Below are positions 37,812 through 45,897 of a stretch of 64,000 bases of DNA, in pieces (positions within the stretch are counted from its first letter, which is position 1; each line of letters starts with the position of its first letter). The notes under the pieces are model-generated. The model saw only the letters and a program-made list of their open reading frames with translations, was not told the DNA's origin and did no database searches. The stretch comes from Corynebacterium sp. SCR221107 (GTDB taxonomy: Bacteria; Actinomycetota; Actinomycetes; Mycobacteriales; Mycobacteriaceae), in the NCBI RefSeq assembly GCF_027886475.1, contig NZ_CP115670.1, positions 2,542,001 through 2,606,000 on the forward strand, in the 5' to 3' direction. The translations under genes and the position numbers were made by a program.

Positions 37812-37981
37812 AGGAAATAGGGGCAAAGGCTACCCCTGCGCGGTTGCGGCGGTGCGGGAGGGGTGCATGGCGTGGTTTTCGCATGTCAACAACTGGCATG
37901 ACCACATAAATGCAGGTAATGGCAGTTGTGGTACGTCCATAATGGTTTTTACCCCCGGTTGTCAACTTCCATGCGGGGTAT

Positions 37982-38010
37982 TTGCGCGCATGTGTGACGG
38001 TTATTACTAT
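37982..38010 (+). promoter_or_regulatory. Putative promoter of a leader transcript
   Basis: TTGCGC (37982-37987), a 17-bp spacer and TACTAT (38005-38010). Transcription should begin near 38018, which is the GTG of the leader frame below. Confidence 0.5.
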
Positions 38011-38017
38011 TCGGGTT

Positions 38018-38116
38018 GTGACTTACACCATTGAACTCTCCAAGCGGGCGCTAGTGCTCGGTAGCGCGGCCAGCGTAGACCGAGTGCTTTGGGCTACGTA
38101 CCCGTTTGTGGGATAG
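38018..38116 (+). CDS. Putative leaderless leader peptide (attenuator) upstream of the LeuA-domain gene
   Basis: A 32-codon frame, GTG 38018 to TAG 38114, whose start is 7 bases after a -10 box. It contains Leu-Val-Leu encoded CTA-GTG-CTC; CTA is a rare codon in this GC-rich genome. CTCGGT and ACCGAG inside it can pair, competing with local stems (CGCTA/TAGCG, CGTAG/CTACG). A strong hairpin (GACT.ACTCCCC / GGGGAGT.AGTC) follows at about 38118-38146. This resembles amino-acid attenuation leaders, but no textbook terminator with a T-run was found. Confidence 0.4.
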   Translation: MTYTIELSKRALVLGSAASVDRVLWATYPFVG

Positions 38117-38303
38117 GGACTGACTCCCCACATTCGGGGAGTAGTCGTTAGAACCCAAAACTAGAGAGTCGGTCCACCTTAACCGAATTGATCCCCGCCG
38201 GACTTTCACACCTTTGAAAGCATCCCCGCGACCCGGATCTTTTTAAGCTCCACCCCTTGAAAAGCTTTTTTCAGGCCACACATTCACTTTAGGGACCGAA
38301 TCA

Positions 38304-38891
38304 ATGTCTACTCCAGTCTTTTCCGATACCCGCACCACCTTCGGCAACACCAAGACCTCAACGTTTACCACCTTCATCCACAGCCCGCGCCCACAGGAGA
38401 CGGACTTCTTCACAGACCCGGCAGGGTCGAACACCCGCATCTTCGCCGAGGATCCCTTCCGCGCCCGCTTCGGGCACCGCCTGCCACGCGGGCTGCGCGA
38501 GGAGGCCAAGGGCATGCAATGGCGCACCTTCCTCGCCACCTACGCACCGGCATCGGACATGCGCATGCAGTTCACCCACATCGAGAAGCTGCGCGGTGCA
38601 CACCAGCGCTACTGCGCGGAAATCACCGAGACCATCAACGGCCACCGCGTCACCCGCGCCCGCGAGGTCATCGCATCCGGACCGGTCCAGGCCTGCTCCA
38701 ATATCTTGGGCGATCTGGGACGCCGCGTTGAAATCCACAGCTTCCACCAGTTTGAGATCTTCGAAGCCACCGTCACCTTCGTCTACGCAGGAAACAACAA
38801 GGATCGTCACTGGGCCATGGGCTTCGGCGGCACCCGCGAGCAGTCCGCCTGCGCCGCCATGACAGCAGCAGCCGAGATGATCTACGGATAG
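38304..38891 (+). CDS. Stand-alone LeuA allosteric (dimerisation) domain-like protein
   Basis: A 195-residue protein starting at ATG 38304 (AGGGA upstream). From about residue 105 it resembles the regulatory domain of 2-isopropylmalate synthase: a beta-alpha unit with SGPVQACSNILGDLG, a second with EATVTFVYAGN and HWAMGFGGTREQSACAAMTAAAEM. The catalytic TIM barrel is absent, and the first ~100 residues match nothing I recognise. It may bind leucine or a related ligand and act as a sensor. Similar short proteins exist in other corynebacteria and mycobacteria. Domain assignment is moderate, role unknown. Confidence 0.65.
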   Translation: MSTPVFSDTRTTFGNTKTSTFTTFIHSPRPQETDFFTDPAGSNTRIFAEDPFRARFGHRLPRGLREEAKGMQWRTFLATYAPASDMRMQFTHIEKLRGAHQRYCAEITETINGHRVTRAREVIASGPVQACSNILGDLGRRVEIHSFHQFEIFEATVTFVYAGNNKDRHWAMGFGGTREQSACAAMTAAAEMIYG

Positions 38892-39284
38892 TTTTTTCAT
38901 CGCACGCAATCAAAAAAATTCTGGGCCCGGCCGGCGATCGGCTGGACCCGTCGCGTGTGTGAGGGTGGGTTTTATACAGCGCAGCAAACTCAGCGACGGG
39001 CATGAGCGAACGCTGTTCGTGGTCCGCGTTCGCAGGCGGGCACACCCGAAGCGCCCACCTGCCTGCGCGATTTCCGCTACACTGTCGGTTGTGTGAGTCG
39101 CGCCACGGGCAGGGATTCTTCCGCGCTGCAGCAGTGCAGTACTGGGGTTTTTCTGTTCAATGCGCGGTGTGACAAATTGAGCACTGCCCGGGCAGGGCGT
39201 AGTGATTTCTTTGTGGCTTCGACGAATGGTGCGCCTTACCACCACCATTGTTCGCATGCTCAAAGATAAGGAGCCTACGACCCC
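38892..39284. other. Intergenic region upstream of the Mrp operon
   Basis: About 390 bp. A GC-rich hairpin-prone stretch follows the upstream stop (38925-38945), and CTGCAGCAGTGCAG-like short palindromes occur near 39125. The Mrp promoter presumably lies near 39165-39240 but cannot be fixed. No gene is seen. Confidence 0.45.
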
Positions 39285-42200
39285 TTGCTCTTGCTCTTGC
39301 TTGCCCTCGCCGGTGCCTCCCTCATCGCCCCCTTCCTCATCCGCGCCCTCGGGCCACGTGCCTTCGGAATCATCGCGCTTGCGCCCCTGGCCGGATTCAT
39401 CTGGGTGTTAACTCACTACGCCCGCGGAACCTTCGCGGGTGGTGGCGCCCTGCACGCCAACTATGGCTGGCTGAGCAGCGCGCACCTCGATATCACCCTG
39501 CGGATGGACTCCCTCGCCGCGCTGTTTAGCCTCATCATCCTGGGCATAGGCACCCTCGTACTCATCTACTGCTGGGGCTACTTCGACGCCGCCCCGCGGC
39601 GCCTGCGCTACTTCTCGGCGCAGCTGACCGGCTTCGCCGCCGCCATGTACGGGCTGGTGATCTCCGACAACCTGCTGCTGCTCTACGTGTTCTGGGAAAT
39701 CACCTCCATCTTGTCCTTCCTGCTGGTGGGCTACTACGGCGAACGCGCCTCCTCCCGCCTGTCCGCCGAACGCGCGCTCATGGTCACCACCCTCGGCGGG
39801 TTGGCGATGCTCGTGGGCATCATCGTACTGGGGCACCAAACCGATGTGTGGACGCTCAGCGGCCTGGCAGACTACGGCCTTGAGGGAACCCACCACATCA
39901 CCTACGCCATCGTCCTTATTCTGGCCGGTGCCTTGTCCAAGTCCGCCATCGCGCCCGCGCACTTCTGGCTGCCCGGCGCGATGGCCGCCCCGACGCCGGT
40001 ATCGGCCTACCTCCACTCGGCCGCGATGGTCAAGGCCGGCATCTACCTGGTCGCCCGCATGTCCCCGGACTTCAACTTCACCCCGGTCTGGCACCTGGTG
40101 ATCTTGACCCTGGGTACGATCACGATGGTCATGGCCGGTTGGATGTCGCTGCGGCAAAAGGACCTCAAGCTGGTCTTGGCCTATGGCACCGTGAGCCAAT
40201 TGGGTTTTATCGTGTGCGTGGTGGGGATCGGATCCCGGGAGGCGCTCATGGCGGGTTTGGCGCTGACGTTCGCGCACTCGATGTTCAAGGCGGCGCTGTT
40301 TATGGTGGTCGGCGCCATCGACCACACCACCGGCACCCGCGACTGCCGGGAGCTGTCCGGCCTGGGGCGCAGGTCCCCGCTGCTGTTCGGGGTGGCTGTG
40401 GTGGCGGCGGCCTCGATGGCGGGCATCCCGCCGCTGTTTGGCTTCATTGCCAAGGAGGCCGTGTTTGAGGAGGTCTTGCACGAGCCGCTTCTGACGGGTA
40501 TGCCCGGCAAGATGCTTCTGACGGGCATGATCGTGGGCTCGGTGATGACGATGGCCTATTCGCTGCACTTCCTGCACGGGGCCTTCGCCACCAAGCCGGG
40601 GACCCACTCCTCCGGCGGCGGGACCTCTCCCGCGGTGGCGAACATGCACGCGATGCGCGCCCCGCTGTGGGTTCCGGCGCTGCTGTTGGCGTTGAGCTCC
40701 TTGGTCTTTGGCCTGTATCCGGCGGGCCTGGACTTTGTTATCGGCACCCACCTGGACTCGGTGTTTCCCGGAGAGAAGGCCACTCACCTGGCCTTGTGGC
40801 ATGGTTTCGGCGCGCCGTTGGCTATCAGCGCGTTCATCATCGTAGCGGGCTTGGTGATCTTCTGGCAGCGGGCCGTGGTGGCCAAGGCCTATTTCCAGGA
40901 GCCCGCCCTGGGCAATGCGTCGGCCGCCTATGATGCGGTCATCAGCTTCCTGCGCCATCTCTCGCTGAAGCTGACCGCCTCCACGCAGCGCGGCTCGTTG
41001 ATGCTGAACCTGGCCACGATCTTCGTGGTTTTGGTGATCACCCCGACCACCTTGCTGTTTTTGGGTGCGCGCACCGATGTGCGCATGCAGCTGTGGAACA
41101 ACCCGCTGGAGGGGGTGACGGCGGGCATCATCGTGGTGACGGCGATCGCCGCAGCGATCACCCACAACCGCCTGTCAGGCCTGCTGATGGTGGGGGCCAC
41201 CGGTTTTGCGGTTTCCTTCATCTTCGCCACTTACGGGGCACCCGACCTGGCGCTGACCCAGCTTCTGGTGGAAACCATCACCGTGGTGGTGTTCATGTTG
41301 GTGCTGCGCAAGATGCCGCCGGACACGGTGTGGCGGGCAGGGCCTAAGGCCACCCGCGCGCGGGCGTGGCTGTCGATCGCGGTGGGCGTGGCCGTGGTGG
41401 TGTTTATGGTGTTTGCCCAAAACGCGCGCACCACACAGCCGGTGTCTGTCTGGATGTCGGATCTGGCCTACGAGATCAGTCACGGCGCCAATACCGTCAA
41501 CGTGTTGCTGGTGGACATCCGTGCCTGGGATACCTTGGGCGAGATCTCCGTGCTGGTCATCGCGGCGATCGGCATTGCCTCGCTGATCTACCGCAACCGC
41601 AGCTTCGACCGCGGCTCGCGCCGACCTACCCTGCGGGTGGCGGGCAGGCGCTGGTTGGCCGTGGCTTCCTCGGCGGAAAAGCAGCGCAACCGCAGCCTGC
41701 TCGTCGACGTTTCCACCCGCGTGCTGTTTCCCTCCATGATCGTCATCTCGTTCTATTTCTTCTTCGCAGGCCACAACGCCCCCGGTGGCGGCTTCGCCGG
41801 CGGGCTGGTGGCCTCATTGGCGATCACGTTGCGCTACCTGGCGGGCGGGCGTGAGGAGCTGGAGGAGGCCTTCCCCGTGGATGCCTCCCGCGTGTTGGGC
41901 ACTGGCCTTTTGTTGTCCGTTGCTACCGCCTTGGCGCCGGTGTTGATGGGTCTGCCGGTATTGACCAGCCTGTACTACCCGCTCATGATGCCGGTCATCG
42001 GCAAGGTTTCCTTGTCGTCGGTGTTGCTTTTCGACGCCGGCGTCTACCTCATCGTCCTCGGGCTGACCATCAGGATCTTGGACACCCTGGGTGGCCAGCT
42101 CGATCAGGACGAGCAGATGCGCAAGCAGCGCGCCCGCGATCGCGCGCGCCGGCTGCGCAAGAACGCAGAAAGGCTCAAGGCCGAGAATGCGGCCCGGATG

Positions 42201-42314
42201 GAAGCGGCGCGGGGTGCGTCGTTAAGCACTCCAGCTACCGCGCAGGCCACGAGCACGAAGGAGACACAGGAAAGACACGTACACAACGAACAGCAAGGAG
42301 GAAGGACGCGATGA
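39285..42314 (+). CDS. mnhA: Na+/H+ antiporter subunit A (MnhA/MrpA with fused MnhB domain)
   Basis: A 1009-residue polytopic protein, the main proton-translocating subunit of the Mrp cation/proton antiporter. The first ~480 residues are related to complex I NuoL (conserved KSAIAPAHFWLPGAM, YLHSAAMVKAGIYL, HSMFKAALFMVVGAIDH). The end from about residue 810 is an MnhB domain (FFFAGHNAPGGGFAGGL), so A and B are fused as in other actinobacteria. Translation probably starts at TTG 39285, about 9 bases after AAGGAG. It overlaps mnhC by 4 bp. Confidence 0.95.
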   Translation: MLLLLLALAGASLIAPFLIRALGPRAFGIIALAPLAGFIWVLTHYARGTFAGGGALHANYGWLSSAHLDITLRMDSLAALFSLIILGIGTLVLIYCWGYFDAAPRRLRYFSAQLTGFAAAMYGLVISDNLLLLYVFWEITSILSFLLVGYYGERASSRLSAERALMVTTLGGLAMLVGIIVLGHQTDVWTLSGLADYGLEGTHHITYAIVLILAGALSKSAIAPAHFWLPGAMAAPTPVSAYLHSAAMVKAGIYLVARMSPDFNFTPVWHLVILTLGTITMVMAGWMSLRQKDLKLVLAYGTVSQLGFIVCVVGIGSREALMAGLALTFAHSMFKAALFMVVGAIDHTTGTRDCRELSGLGRRSPLLFGVAVVAAASMAGIPPLFGFIAKEAVFEEVLHEPLLTGMPGKMLLTGMIVGSVMTMAYSLHFLHGAFATKPGTHSSGGGTSPAVANMHAMRAPLWVPALLLALSSLVFGLYPAGLDFVIGTHLDSVFPGEKATHLALWHGFGAPLAISAFIIVAGLVIFWQRAVVAKAYFQEPALGNASAAYDAVISFLRHLSLKLTASTQRGSLMLNLATIFVVLVITPTTLLFLGARTDVRMQLWNNPLEGVTAGIIVVTAIAAAITHNRLSGLLMVGATGFAVSFIFATYGAPDLALTQLLVETITVVVFMLVLRKMPPDTVWRAGPKATRARAWLSIAVGVAVVVFMVFAQNARTTQPVSVWMSDLAYEISHGANTVNVLLVDIRAWDTLGEISVLVIAAIGIASLIYRNRSFDRGSRRPTLRVAGRRWLAVASSAEKQRNRSLLVDVSTRVLFPSMIVISFYFFFAGHNAPGGGFAGGLVASLAITLRYLAGGREELEEAFPVDASRVLGTGLLLSVATALAPVLMGLPVLTSLYYPLMMPVIGKVSLSSVLLFDAGVYLIVLGLTIRILDTLGGQLDQDEQMRKQRARDRARRLRKNAERLKAENAARMEAARGASLSTPATAQATSTKETQERHVHNEQQGGRTR

Positions 42315-42802
42315 TTGCCAATCTTTCCCTTCTCATCGCCGCCGGCGTGCTCATCGCCGCGGGAGTGTACCTCGTGCTTGATCGCGCGATGACCAAGATG
42401 GTCCTCGGCCTGCTGCTTCTGGGCAACGGGATGAACCTCCTGCTGCTGCAGGCAGGCGGCGACCCCGGCTCCCCGCCGATCAAGGGCCGCGAGAGCTCAC
42501 TTTTCGGCGATCAGATCGCCGACCCGCTGGCCCAGGGCATGATCCTTACCGCCATCGTCATCTCCATGGCAATGACCGCGTTCATCCTGGCGCTGGCCTA
42601 TCGCCAGTACCGTTACCGCACCGAGGACGTCATCGAGGATGACTCCGAGGACGCAGCGGTGGCCGCGCGCCCGCGCCTGGCCTCGGCCGCCCCCGACCAC
42701 GATGCCTCCGATGACCCGGAGACGGGCAAGGTCACCGACGCCGGCGACGGCTTCGGCCCGCACTCATTCGAGCAACCAGTCAAGGAGGACACCAGTGACT
42801 AA
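42311..42802 (+). CDS. mnhC: Na+/H+ antiporter subunit C (MnhC/MrpC, NuoK-like)
   Basis: A 163-residue protein with three membrane helices and the NuoK-type motif LLLLGNGMNLLLLQAGG and DPLAQGMILTAIVI. The last ~60 residues are an acidic cytoplasmic tail, longer than usual for the family. It overlaps mnhA by 4 bp and mnhD by 8 bp. Confidence 0.94.
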   Translation: MIANLSLLIAAGVLIAAGVYLVLDRAMTKMVLGLLLLGNGMNLLLLQAGGDPGSPPIKGRESSLFGDQIADPLAQGMILTAIVISMAMTAFILALAYRQYRYRTEDVIEDDSEDAAVAARPRLASAAPDHDASDDPETGKVTDAGDGFGPHSFEQPVKEDTSD

Positions 42803-44600
42803 TACCGGCGACCTCTACACCATGCTCGTATCCTGGCTGCCTACGATGGTTCCGCTGCCGATCATCCTGCCCGCCCTCGGCGCGGCCGCTGCGCTGGTGG
42901 CCTACAAGCGCCCCAGCCTGCAGCGGATCGTCACCATCGGGGTGCTGTTCGTGCAGATCATCTTGTCGATCACCCTCGTCTTATTGGTCGATCAGGAAGG
43001 CATCCAGACCCTCCAGGTCGGCGGCTGGGACGCCCCGGTGGGTATCACCCTGGTGGCCGACCGTTTGTCCACCCTCATGCTGGCCGTGAGCTCGCTCGTG
43101 CTGTTTTGCGTCATGTGGTACGCCATCGGCCAGGGCCTGCGCGACGGCGACGAGGACGACCCGGTGTCCGTGTTCTTGCCCACCTACCTGCTTTTGTCGA
43201 TGGGCATTAACGTTTCCTTCCTCTCCGGCGACCTGTTCAACCTCTACGTCGGCTTCGAGATCTTCCTCGTGGCCTCCTACGTGCTGCTGACCCTGTCCGC
43301 CTCCGAGGCCCGGGTGCGCGCGGGCGTGTCCTATGTGATGGTCTCCATGATCTCCTCCATGGTGTTCGTGCTCGCGCTCGCGCTCATCTACGCCTCGGTG
43401 GGCACCTTGAACATGGCGCACATCTCCCAGCGCATGGCCGACGTGCCCGCGGGCACCCAGGCCATGATCTTCGCCGTACTCTTGGTCGCCTTCGGCATCA
43501 AGGCCGCGGTCTTCCCGCTCGATAGCTGGCTGCCGGACTCCTACCCCACCGCCCCCTCGCTGGTCACCGCGGTGTTCGCGGGCCTTTTGACCAAGGTGGG
43601 CGTGTACTCCATCATCCGGATGCGCACCGTCGTGTTCACCGACGGCTCCCTCGATACCCTGCTCATGTGGGTGGCGCTGGCAACCATGCTGGTGGGCATC
43701 TTGGGCGCGATGGCACAAAATGACATCAAGCGTCTGCTCAGCTTCACCCTCGTCAGCCACATCGGCTACATGATCTTAGGCGTGGCCCTAGGCACCGCCC
43801 AGGGACTGTCGGGGGCCATCTTCTACGCCATCCACCACATCCTGGTCCAGACCGCCCTGTTCCTGGTGGTCGGACTCATCGAACGCCAGGCTGGCTCCTC
43901 CTCCCTGCGCCGGCTGGGCTCGCTGGCCAAGTCCTTCCCGCTGCTCGGCGTGCTCTACATGTTCCCGGCCATGAACCTAGGCGGCATCCCACCGTTTTCC
44001 GGTTTCCTGGGCAAGGTCATCGTGCTCGAGGCCGCCGCCGAGCAGGGCGGGACGCTGTCCTGGCTGCTCATCGGCGGTGCGGTGATCACCTCCCTGCTGA
44101 CGCTGTACACGATGGTCGTGGTGTGGTCGAAGGCCTTCTGGCGCGACCGCGCGGATGCGCCCGAGGGCAATACCGCCATCGTGCGCCCCACCGTGTTATC
44201 CGATGTCACGGAGGAGACGACCATCGCCGAGCGTGCCGACGTCGGCCGCCCGCCCGCGGGCATGGTCGCCGCCACCTCCGTGCTGGTGGCTTGTTCCCTG
44301 GGGCTGACGGTAGTCGCAGGCCCCGTCAGCGCCGTGACCACCAGGGCGGCCAACTCCGTCCAGGACACCAGCACCTACCAGGACGCGGTGCTCGGCTCGG
44401 GGCGCTATGGCGACGACCTCGACCCCACCCGCACGCTCGACCAGGAGTCCAACGCGGAAGTGTCCGACTCCCTGCCGGGCCGCAACCTCCAAGACGCCGC
44501 GAGCACAACGACCACCCCGACGTCGGCACGCACGATTGAAACCGACAGCGCTACCGGCACGGACGACACTGACGCAGGCACCAAGGAGGAAAGCGAATGA
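42795..44600 (+). CDS. mnhD: Na+/H+ antiporter subunit D (MnhD/MrpD, NuoN-like)
   Basis: A 601-residue antiporter-like subunit starting at GTG 42795 with AAGGAGG upstream, inside the last codons of mnhC. It shows the conserved helices LYVGFEIFLVASYVLLTL, GIKAAVFPLDSWLPDSYPTAPS and SHIGYMILGVALG. The last ~90 residues are a Thr/Asp-rich extension with no match. It overlaps mnhE by 4 bp. Confidence 0.94.
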   Translation: MTNTGDLYTMLVSWLPTMVPLPIILPALGAAAALVAYKRPSLQRIVTIGVLFVQIILSITLVLLVDQEGIQTLQVGGWDAPVGITLVADRLSTLMLAVSSLVLFCVMWYAIGQGLRDGDEDDPVSVFLPTYLLLSMGINVSFLSGDLFNLYVGFEIFLVASYVLLTLSASEARVRAGVSYVMVSMISSMVFVLALALIYASVGTLNMAHISQRMADVPAGTQAMIFAVLLVAFGIKAAVFPLDSWLPDSYPTAPSLVTAVFAGLLTKVGVYSIIRMRTVVFTDGSLDTLLMWVALATMLVGILGAMAQNDIKRLLSFTLVSHIGYMILGVALGTAQGLSGAIFYAIHHILVQTALFLVVGLIERQAGSSSLRRLGSLAKSFPLLGVLYMFPAMNLGGIPPFSGFLGKVIVLEAAAEQGGTLSWLLIGGAVITSLLTLYTMVVVWSKAFWRDRADAPEGNTAIVRPTVLSDVTEETTIAERADVGRPPAGMVAATSVLVACSLGLTVVAGPVSAVTTRAANSVQDTSTYQDAVLGSGRYGDDLDPTRTLDQESNAEVSDSLPGRNLQDAASTTTTPTSARTIETDSATGTDDTDAGTKEESE

Positions 44601-45109
44601 GCGGACTCAAGAGGCGCTTTCGCCCCTACTTCACCGCGTGGGCGGTCGTTATGTGGGTGGCGCTGCAGGGCGAACTCAGCGTGGGCAACGTGCTCGCCGG
44701 GCTCATCGTCGGTCTGGGTGTCTCCCTGCTGCTGCCGCTGCCGGCGATCCCCAGCGGCAATATCTGCATCCACCCCGGGCCACTCATGGTGCTCCTGTGG
44801 TACTGGCTGCTCGGGCTTATCCACGGCGCCTTCGCGGTGGCCTGGATCTCCCTGCGCCCGGCCGCCCCACCGACCACCGCCATCATCACCGTGCCGATGC
44901 GCGTGGAATCCGAACTCATCCTCGCCTTCGGCACCACCTTGTATAACCTGCAGCCCGGCGGCACGGTGACCGACATCGACGTGGGCAACCGCGAATGGAC
45001 CGTGCACCTGCTCAAGGCCGAATCCCAATCGGAGATCGACCAGGCCCGGGCAGCGGTCGCCATGCTGGAGAAAAGACTCATCGCCGCCTTCGAAAGGGGA
45101 GCCCAGTGA
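44597..45109 (+). CDS. mnhE: Na+/H+ antiporter subunit E (MnhE/MrpE)
   Basis: A 170-residue Mrp subunit with an N-terminal membrane hairpin and the soluble domain typical of MnhE (TTLYNLQPGGTVTDID, WTVHLL). ATGA overlap with mnhD upstream and GTGA overlap with mnhF downstream. Confidence 0.92.
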   Translation: MSGLKRRFRPYFTAWAVVMWVALQGELSVGNVLAGLIVGLGVSLLLPLPAIPSGNICIHPGPLMVLLWYWLLGLIHGAFAVAWISLRPAAPPTTAIITVPMRVESELILAFGTTLYNLQPGGTVTDIDVGNREWTVHLLKAESQSEIDQARAAVAMLEKRLIAAFERGAQ

Positions 45110-45381
45110 ACCCAGAGGTCTATAACACCGTCCTCCTGGTCATCGCCTGCGTCTTCGCGGTGTCCTTCATCCTTACCAACTACCGCATCCTCGCCGGACC
45201 GAACTCCATCGACCGCTTGCTGGGCATGGACGGGCTCTCGGCGATGATCCAATGCGCGCTGGCCACCTATATCTGCTGGACGCTGGATACCTCCGTGTCC
45301 TACGCCATGCTGGTCGTGGCGATGCTGGGATTCATCTCCACCGTCTCGGTGGCGCGCTTTAGGAAGCGAGACGATGCCTGA
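45106..45381 (+). CDS. mnhF: Na+/H+ antiporter subunit F (MnhF/MrpF)
   Basis: A 91-residue protein of three membrane helices with the MnhF motif RILAGPNSIDRLLGMD. It starts at GTG 45106, overlapping mnhE by 4 bp, and its TGA overlaps the mnhG ATG. Confidence 0.93.
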   Translation: MNPEVYNTVLLVIACVFAVSFILTNYRILAGPNSIDRLLGMDGLSAMIQCALATYICWTLDTSVSYAMLVVAMLGFISTVSVARFRKRDDA

Positions 45382-45752
45382 TGCTCACCGACGTCTTATC
45401 CCTCATCTTCATCGGGCTCGGCGCCCTCTTCGTGCTCTCGGCCTCCATCGGGCTGGTGCGCTTCAAGGACTCCCTTTCGCGCGTCCACGCCATCACCAAG
45501 CCGCAGACGGTGGGTCTCATCCTCACCGTCATCGGCGCCATCATCCGGGTGATCGGCTCGCCCGACTTCAACATCGCCCACCGCGGCGACCTCGGCATCC
45601 TCGTGCTGCTCGTTTTGTTCGCGCTGATGACCGGGCCCGTCACCGGCCAGCGCGTCGGCCGTGTCAGCCGCCGCGAGGGGCTCTACGGCCCGCCGGATCA
45701 CCTCAGCGTCAACGAGGCACCGGCCCAGCGCGCCGTCAAGCGCAAGCGCTAG
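45381..45752 (+). CDS. mnhG: Na+/H+ antiporter subunit G (MnhG/MrpG)
   Basis: A 123-residue protein, the last Mrp gene. It has the typical GLVRFKDSLSRVHAITKPQTVG motif (residues 24-45) and three membrane helices, ending in a basic tail. With the A+B fusion, C, D, E and F, it completes a full seven-subunit-equivalent antiporter for Na+ and alkaline-pH tolerance. Confidence 0.93.
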   Translation: MLTDVLSLIFIGLGALFVLSASIGLVRFKDSLSRVHAITKPQTVGLILTVIGAIIRVIGSPDFNIAHRGDLGILVLLVLFALMTGPVTGQRVGRVSRREGLYGPPDHLSVNEAPAQRAVKRKR

Positions 45753-45884
45753 GCAGCGCGGGCAGTGCTTGCTCGTGCTTGCTTGAGCTTGCACGTGCTC
45801 GCTTAGGTTCGGCGTTGGGGGTGCGGGGGCACGGCGGTGCGCACGCTTCCCGCGCCCCGGCCCCCACGGTGGCGGCTAAGCCCC

Positions 45885-45890
45885 TAAGAT
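45885..45890 (+). promoter_or_regulatory. -10 element of a leaderless GT87 mRNA
   Basis: TAAGAT is followed after 7 bases by GTG 45898, and no Shine-Dalgarno sequence is present. This favours GTG 45898 over the in-frame ATG 45889, which overlaps the -10 element. Confidence 0.55.
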
Positions 45891-45897
45891 GGCCACC

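Noticed and set aside
37726-38034. 102-codon frame upstream of the LeuA-domain gene
   Set aside because: No ribosome site, no family match, and it crosses a dispersed-motif copy; composition is not coding-like.
38018-38116. tRNA-like appearance (GCGCTAGTGCTCGGTAGCGC)
   Set aside because: There is no T-loop GTTCGAAnC, no acceptor stem and no anticodon arm of correct size.
39408-41165. Long minus-strand open frame (585 codons) opposite mnhA
   Set aside because: It is the exact antisense of a conserved Mrp subunit, is rich in Arg/Gln/His/Gly as GC-rich shadow frames are, and has no domain or ribosome site.
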